DNA of 64,000 nt from Diplocarpon mali. Taxonomy: Eukaryota; Ascomycota; Leotiomycetes; Helotiales; Drepanopezizaceae. The notes below the pieces were generated by a model. It made no database searches. It saw nothing but the letters and a program-made list of their open reading frames with translations, and was not told the origin of the DNA. The translations under genes and the position numbers were made by a program. The stretch's first letter is position 1. Each line of letters starts with the position of its first letter. The DNA is taken from assembly GCA_024741835.1 (NCBI GenBank), contig JAENRP010000016.1, forward strand, positions 67,987-131,986, written 5' to 3'. Positions 57,789 through 64,000 of the stretch are shown in pieces.

Positions 57789-59478
57789 ATGCTCCAACTT
57801 TCCTGGCTACACGTCTCAAGCTCTACGACCACCATGCGCCAGCGGGTCACCTTCCTTCAGGAGCCGATTGACTCGATTGATCCTAGCAAACTTACTGTAA
57901 CTGCTGATTCAATCTCAACTCCGGAGCTCTTAGCCGCGCGAGAAGAGCGGGTTACGTTTGGGCTCGATGAGTTGCCGCAAGAGCTGTATAGGGTGCTGAA
58001 GGCAAGCCATGAGTTGCATATTAGGTGGGTTGAAGAGGGGGTTTTTGAGACGAGGGCGCCGCTTGTTGCGAGACTGAGCCCGGGGCTACATGCTTTCTAT
58101 ACACCGTTGAGGAACAATGAGACTTCGTATGTTCACTCGCTCCGGAGGACGGGTAAGGCTGATTTAACAGGGAACTACTATGTCCGCTTTTAAAAAAAAT
58201 GTTTGGGGCATTGGACTGTATATCCCCCGAGGTAGTGTTCCCCCGTCATGTAGAGGACGTACAACTAACTAGAGACAGAAGTCCTTCACAGCCCTTCCCA
58301 GAGATCGTTTTTCCCATTCCGCTGCCTCGCAATACTACTCTCCCCTTCCCACGCTCCTCGACTTTACATCCTACCTAACGCACAAATTATGCCCCTCCCG
58401 CTCTGCGACCAGCGATTTCTCCTGCATCTCTCGAGTACAAGCTCTCCTATCTGCCTCGACCCTCGACTTGGACTTCGACACCATCTCGCACGTCGTAACA
58501 CTAAGCGTCTTCTTCGCGCCCAAAACACAAGCTTTGTCGCTCTCGAAACCCTCTTCGTTCTCACCCTCCCGCATGGAAGTCGGCATACTGTCCGTCGAAA
58601 AAGCGCTGGAGACGGAAGAGCTATCTCTAGGCGGTTTCCTGACCGTGCTGGGCGAATCGACAAAGCCAGCCCCGACGCTGTTCTCATTTCCAGCTCGGCA
58701 CCACCCACTCCCGTCCTCTCAAACCTTCGTGTCGGAATTCGTGCAGCCGACGGGTCTACACCCCACGCTCCAGCTGAATATCACTTCCTCCACGCCGCCA
58801 CTAGACGATAGAGCCTGCTCTCTGCATGCACACCTCACGCTACCGAGAGCCATATTCCTAGACAGATACCAACTCTCCGACCCTCTCTTCCTGGCCTCAA
58901 AGAATCTTTCCAAGCTGCACTACGTGACCACACCCGTCGACCTCGAAGCCCCCGCCTACGCACTCACCGCATGGGGCTCTTCTGTCCTCCTAGAGCTCTC
59001 CCCCCCTCCCCAGTCTCCCTCTTCAACCTCATCTCCAACAGGAACAGAACAATGGACATCCCATATCCCACTCCATCTCCGCTACCTCGCGCCCGCGTCC
59101 AATTCCTCCGGGCAATCGCAGCTGGAATTCCCCTATCCAGTCCTCTTCTGGGCCTGCACCGCCGGCGAGGGCACTAAATTCCCCATAAACCCTTTCGATC
59201 GCGTAAATCTGGGTTATGATGGCTTGTTCGGGCCGCGGACGTTGTTTTTCCACTTATCACCTTCTGCTCTTCCTTCTGGAGATGGGAGATTGGTGAGCAG
59301 ACTTAGCGTGCCCGTGCTGGATCTGGATCAGAGCAGTTATGTAGAGGGCGCGACGGCTGCCGGGGTACTGCTGGGCTTTGCGTGGGTGTGTTGGTGTCTG
59401 GTCAAGGTGTGGAAGGATACCGGGTATGGGTCAGGGGTGGATATGAAGGCTGCTAGCAGAGATCAGAAGATGAAATAG
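57789..59478 (+). CDS. PBN1: GPI mannosyltransferase I stabilising subunit (PIG-X/Pbn1)
   Basis: Three exons (57789-58126, 58171-58231, 58279-59478) give 532 residues, or 517 from the second ATG at 57834, whose MRQRVTFLQEP looks like the normal family start. The N-terminal part has FGLDELPQELYRVLKASHEL. The 61-base middle exon was recovered because it restores the CPLLKKMFGALDCISPE block. The PIG-X domain follows: LPRAIFLDRYQLSD, IPLHLRYLAPAS and YPVLFWACTAGEG. One membrane span ends the protein (about AAGVLLGFAWVCWCLVKVW), leaving a short cytosolic tail. Pbn1 in the ER membrane supports Gpi14/PIG-M, which adds the first mannose to GPI precursors. The splice donor GTATGT after exon 1 is canonical. 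Confidence 0.88.
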
Positions 59479-59830
59479 GGGCTCGCTTAACGAGAACGAC
59501 ACGCGCGTCTCGAAATTTTTTAGAAGTCGCGATCACTTGTTTACGGCAAGCTCGCTTGTGATGTTCGGCGTACAGAGGTGGAAGTGAAGAATCTGCATTC
59601 TACACTGGCGCAAATATGCCGGGACTTCCAGTGCCAACATCCCAGGCGTTCAGACCAAGCTACTACCCTACCCGTAGCTAACCTACACCGACAAGTGTTG
59701 TACAGTAAATTAGTACACCCGAACGCCACCTCTCCCATCCCATGCGGTCCAAATCCAACTGGAGACTCAGGCCCCTCATTTTTGCCTCCCGCAGCCGGGA
59801 ATTCTATTCCCTCGTCTCTCTAACCGAAAT
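59479..59830. other. Convergent PBN1/NHX 3' region
   Basis: 352 bases between two opposite stops with no visible gene. Confidence 0.6.
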
Positions 59831-61997
59831 CTAGGACGACGATCCTCCGTGTGGTCCCTTACCGCCGTCTAGAAGCAGTTTCGGCTTGATGAATCCCTCA
59901 TCCAGTTGCTTAAACCAGGCCGCCTGGTCCTCTGCTGTACCATGCAGTAGCGAGTTGATAGCACCACTGGCCGTGATCGTCGGTCCGCCGTGATCCACAC
60001 TCCCAGATGTCGGGTATGGCTCGTCGTGCGTCGGTGGCGGACTGCTCCGCTTCCGCTCTGTGCGTTTGACGGCTGGCGGAAGATCCGACGTGTCGCTTTC
60101 GATGTCGAGATCTGATTCCTCGGCGGAGTTGGGACGGAGAAAGTCTTGCTCGCCCTCAGCCCGGGCAACGTCGCGGATCTGATTCGAGGTTTTGCGGCTA
60201 ACAGTCTTGGGGCCGTTGACGGGACTGGAATTTCCGCTGGCATAGGTCCCGCGCTCGTGGTCCCTACGGGCGTTGAGGCCGTCAAGAGGTACAGAGCCGC
60301 GTCGTCGATGTGCGGTGCCAAAGCCTGCGCTTTGCGGTTTGTAGTACGTGCCGCCTGGTACGGCTTCAATATCAAATTCATCGTCGGAGTCTATCTCTTC
60401 TACCACGCCAGTTCTGATGCCGAGGATTTCGAGCATGCGGGCTGTGGTTCCGCCGAAAATGATGACGGTGAGCACGACTACGACAAGGACGGTGGCTTTC
60501 AGTGCCCAGGCGTTTGCGCCTGTTAGCCCAGCTGCCAGGGCGACTCCGACTGCGCCACGAAGGCCGGCCCAGAAAAGCATTGCTTGGTAGCTGTATGGCA
60601 GCTCGTCGGCCACGTCCTTGCCCCTTCTCTTTGCTCGGTAACGGATGAACCAGTTAATGAGTCGTGACAGAGGAAAGACGGCCGTCCATCTTGCGACGCA
60701 AATTCCCATGACCGTGACAATGATGAAAAGAGGTTTGAATTCCAGCTTGCTATCCGTGAAGAGCGAAAGTCCTAGGTAGATGAAGATAAAATTCTCCGAT
60801 AGTTGGGCCAGAACCTGGAAGAGATACTTGGTAGTGAGTTGACTCCGACGTGACATATTGTAATATGCATAATGCTTCAGCGTGATTCCGCAGAACAGTA
60901 GTGTGACGATACCTGGAAATCGTTAGCGGGTCAAGCGAGATCTGAAAGTCTAGGGTCCTGACCAGACATATGCAGGCCATTGGAGAAGAAATAGCTAGCA
61001 TATGCAATCAACACTACCAAGCAGCTCTCAATCTTGGGGAACCTCCTGACGTAGGTGTACTTTAAGACGAGAGCCGTTCCGATACCCACACACACCCCAA
61101 TGAGAAGACTTCCAAAAAAGACAGCCAGGAAGATTCCGATACCCTCCAACAGGCTGATCAGCCCAAGAGTTCCCGCAGCCCCACCTTCCTTGTATCTCTG
61201 AGCCGTCTCAAACAGGACGATAGCCACTGCGTCATTGAGGATGGATTCGCCAAAGATGATGGTGTATAACTTCGGGTCGACTTTGTACGTGTTGAAAATG
61301 GCAAGAATGGTCACCGGATCGGTGGCGGATAAGGTTGCCCCGACGGAGATGGCGTCGACAAACGTCATGTCGAATCCGTCGATCGGTATGCGTGTGTATA
61401 TATAAAGGATCAGGCCCAGCACTATCGCAGATATGAACGTCCCAGCAAATGCGAACGTCAGGATGGTGCCGATGTTGCGAAAGAAGTTCGCCTGGTGCAG
61501 CTCGTACCCGGAGGCGAGGATGATCGGCGGTAGCAGCAGATTGAAGAATATCTGGTAATTGAAACTGACCAGGCTCTGTATCGATGTGCCGGAGCTCAGT
61601 CTGAGGATCAGCCCGACCGTCATACCTGGGCCGTCAGTATGGCGCCCCTTGGACTGGGACAGCTTGCTCACCAGCGAAGATGGATATCACCGTCTCGTGT
61701 ACTGCTTCCACCTTCTTCTGCTGGAGCATGTAACTGGTGAACAAGGCTGCGATAAGCAGCATGATCATGATGAAGAGCGCCCATGACGAGAATATCTCCA
61801 TCTGAGACGAATCCGGCCCTGCTATCGTCAGCCTGGTGTCTTCTGGCGTTCTTTCATCTGCGTACCGTCCGGGGAATCATCTTCGGCTTCTCGTCCTGCA
61901 GTGAATCCGTTAGCACCGGCCTGCGATTCAATTCCTCGCGGCGGGACGTACTGAGGAGCTGGGAGGCTACTCCTAGGACTGTCGCCATCTTGGTCAT
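59831..61997 (-). CDS. Endosomal/vacuolar-type Na+(K+)/H+ exchanger (NHX/CPA1 family)
   Basis: Five exons on the minus strand (61997-61952, 61895-61866, 61818-61672, 61625-60963, 60912-59831) give 655 residues. A short acidic N-terminus leads to the first membrane span at about 34-54. Family motifs are FFNLLLPPIILASGYEL (the amiloride-binding-like segment), FGESILNDAVAIVLFE near residue 200 with the ion-coupling Asp, and FWAGLRGAVGVALA near 412. About eleven or twelve hydrophobic segments are visible in all. The C-terminal 190 residues are hydrophilic with acidic stretches, likely regulatory. Such exchangers alkalinise late endosomes or vacuoles and store Na+ or K+. Two small first exons (46 and 30 bases) are less certain than the rest. 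Confidence 0.88.
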
Positions 61998-63580
61998 CTT
62001 AAAGCTTGCGCGCTAGTAGAGCGCGAGGGCAGAAAGTCTGAGTCGAATCGGGGCTCAGCAGCGAGCAGCGTCGAGCGAGGGGAGGACACATGTAATAAAT
62101 GAGAGGGAGGTTATGTTCGGCGGAGAACTGCGAAGATCTGGAGATATGACGGGTGCGACGGCAGGGGAGGGACCTCCGCACTAGCGGTCTAGTCCTGAGG
62201 AAGGTGGATTAGCCGCTATTTTGGGATGCGGCTCCGCTGAAAAGCTTCGGTCTGGCTTAGAGCTGGGGGGACGATCGAGTACGGGGAATCAGCCACGGGG
62301 CATGGTTCGGAAGCGCGAGGGAGAGGGAGATGGGAAAGGGAAGAGAGATGATGCGGTGCGCCAGATGCATAGATCAAGGCTCGGCCGCGATATCTCCTCG
62401 TGGAGGACACACCGCATACATTAGACTGGTGGTGTCCGACGGGAAGATCCCTCGGCGGATACTGGGGAAGGACAGAGGTCCAGGTGAGGCCGAAAAATGC
62501 CGCAGAGCAGCAGGAGAGAGATATAGCAGAGGGCAGGCCGACGCTGTTGTCTCCCGCATGATGATTTCTGTTGATTGCGTGTGGTTTCTCTGGAGATCTG
62601 CAAGATTTCCTGCACTTGGGTGGCCTTCCAGCCATGCCATACCGGTTTCTCCGAGCATCTATGCCCTCGGATCCTCCGACGAGGTCTCGAGGCCTCAGGC
62701 TGCATTCTCCGATCTACTCTGCCACGGGATCTCCCATGCCCCGCCCCGTGCCCGGGCCGGGCTGTCGGTCCAGGATACCCCGTCTAGAGTGCCCCGGCCC
62801 GAAGTGCCACAAGTTAGATCCGGCTCCGCTCCGCCAGCTCTTCTTCCCCAGGATTCCCGTCGTACCTTGAACCCAAGCACCCACGCATCCACGCAGCAGC
62901 GCAGGGTCGTCTGTTCCTGGCCCCGACATCCTCTCCCTCCACACCCACCAGTTTCAAGTCCGCGGGGCTCCTTGAGGATCTGCACAATATTACTGTGTAT
63001 CCAACCAGCGTCTCTTCCCACCAACCAGCTTCACAGAAAATTACTGTGCAGACCATGCTACTTCGAGGTGAAGCTTGATCGCATCCCTACACAGTACGGT
63101 ACAGCACAGCTCAGCTCAGCACAGTATTCTCTCATCGCACCCCCTAATCTGTCTCGAGAATGCCATATAGAACAACGACTGCCTTCGCCCTCTGACCAGA
63201 AGCTATTTGCTGTTGTCATCAGCACCGCCATCTGACCCGGGTCTTGGTACACGGAAGTTGCATCGTCGAATCACGCATCGCCAGATGCCAGGCGCAGGCC
63301 CTCGCACCGCGTGATAATGTGCAACTCGTGATCTCGAGACACTCGCTGCTGAATATACTAAACGCGGCCGACGTCAAGAATTCCTCGGACGTGTATTTGG
63401 GCGTCTGTGACAGCTGTGAGGCAATACCAGCATCCAACTTATCTGTCGCGTCAGCCCCGATCCTCGACGGATCGATCGGCTCCACCAACAAAGAACACGG
63501 CCTGCACACGGGCCATTCCGTGGCCGAGAAAAGGAGAGAGTCACGTATCTGCTGCCCGGACTACACAAACCCAAGCGACT
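61998..63580. promoter_or_regulatory. Divergent NHX/transporter intergenic region
   Basis: 1.6 kb between opposite ATGs. GC-rich, no supportable gene despite several open frames on both strands. It contains a CAGCACAGC-like short repeat at about 63100-63121 and must include both promoters. Confidence 0.45.
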
Positions 63581-64000
63581 ATGGCCGGAGATCCATCTGC
63601 GGACAAAGGGCCCGCAGGTCGGCTCCTGAGATCCCCTACGCTATCCGGAGACACCCAGCAGGATGATGAAATCACGGAGCAGACCGGGAAGCCACTACAC
63701 GAAGATTCTCCCTTGATATCCCTCTCCGGAGACGACTCGAGCGAAGACGAACTCATCGAGAGATCCATCCTCCACAACGACCCGATCGATTGCTACCAAG
63801 AGACCAAGAGTCTTTGGTATATGATCCTCTTGACCATCAGTATTGGGGGGCTACAACTGGCATGGGCAGCGGAGCTCTCAAATGGAACACCATATTTGCT
63901 CGCGTTGGGCTTGAGCAAGTCGCTCATGGCTTTGGTCTGGATAGCTGGACCCCTTTCTGGGGCCCTTGTGCAACCATACGTCGGAATTCTGAGCGACAAT
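63581..64000 (+). CDS. Sucrose/alpha-glucoside-type transporter (GPH/SLC45 family), N-terminal part, cut by window edge
   Basis: The ATG at 63581 opens 140 codons that run off the window. About 80 hydrophilic residues, Asp/Glu/Ser-rich, precede two membrane spans. The first contains LWYMILLTISIGGLQLAWAA and continues ELSNGTPYLLALGLSKS. The second spans LMALVWIAGPLSGALVQPYV and is followed by GILSDN. The order QLAWA...ELSNGTPYL...GP..G...QP..G..SD is the N-terminal signature of plant sucrose transporters and fungal Sut1-like proton symporters of the MFS. Substrate cannot be told from this part. No intron is needed in the visible portion. Confidence 0.85.
   Translation, partial: MAGDPSADKGPAGRLLRSPTLSGDTQQDDEITEQTGKPLHEDSPLISLSGDDSSEDELIERSILHNDPIDCYQETKSLWYMILLTISIGGLQLAWAAELSNGTPYLLALGLSKSLMALVWIAGPLSGALVQPYVGILSDN

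Noticed and set aside
62330..63235. 301-codon open frame on plus between NHX and the transporter
   Set aside because: Overlaps several open minus frames, contains no family motif, and lies in a divergent promoter region.

Overview
This window reads as nuclear DNA of a filamentous ascomycete (Pezizomycotina). The genes have short introns of about 45-125 bases with GTRAGT-type donors, each coding region carries its own start and stop without operons, and the proteins are typical fungal housekeeping families. Repeats carry transition-type decay resembling repeat-induced point mutation (RIP). A more exact placement is not supported; Leotiomycetes-like is only an impression.

Layout. Bases 1-6.8 kb hold no gene I can support, only microsatellites and low-complexity DNA. 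From 6.8 to 30.6 kb lies a euchromatic arm: a four-span membrane protein, RAD23, an RGG-rich nuclear-type protein, TIF6 (eIF6), a SWI5-domain recombination protein with a very long disordered N-terminus, a LURP-one-like protein and a calpain-like protease. A decayed Tc1/mariner fragment sits near 14.3 kb. From 31.5 to 50.8 kb the window changes character. It holds a 5.6 kb LTR element with a GCTTT target duplication that contains a foldback element, a 599-base solo-LTR-like insertion, a copia gag-protease remnant and an unidentified, compositionally distinct reading frame fused to it. Next come AT-rich DNA, three coiled-coil genes of which two are wrecked and one (891 aa) is intact, a GFA-family gene and a broken GH1 beta-glucosidase. 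From 51 to 64 kb compact housekeeping DNA returns: BDP1 (TFIIIB), BRE1, SARAF, PBN1/PIG-X, an NHX-type Na+/H+ exchanger and the start of an SLC45/GPH-type sugar transporter.

How they fit together. The housekeeping genes serve unrelated core functions: ubiquitin shuttling, 60S maturation, homologous recombination, Pol III transcription, H2B ubiquitination, ER calcium entry, GPI mannosylation and organelle pH. Several pairs are divergent (BDP1/BRE1, SARAF/PBN1, NHX/transporter) and share intergenic promoters of roughly 350-1580 bases. The 31-51 kb block looks like an accessory island where transposons, decayed paralogs and lineage-specific genes accumulate between two conserved arms.

Exon coordinates were set by hand from splice signals and reading-frame continuity, and none has been checked against RNA or a database.
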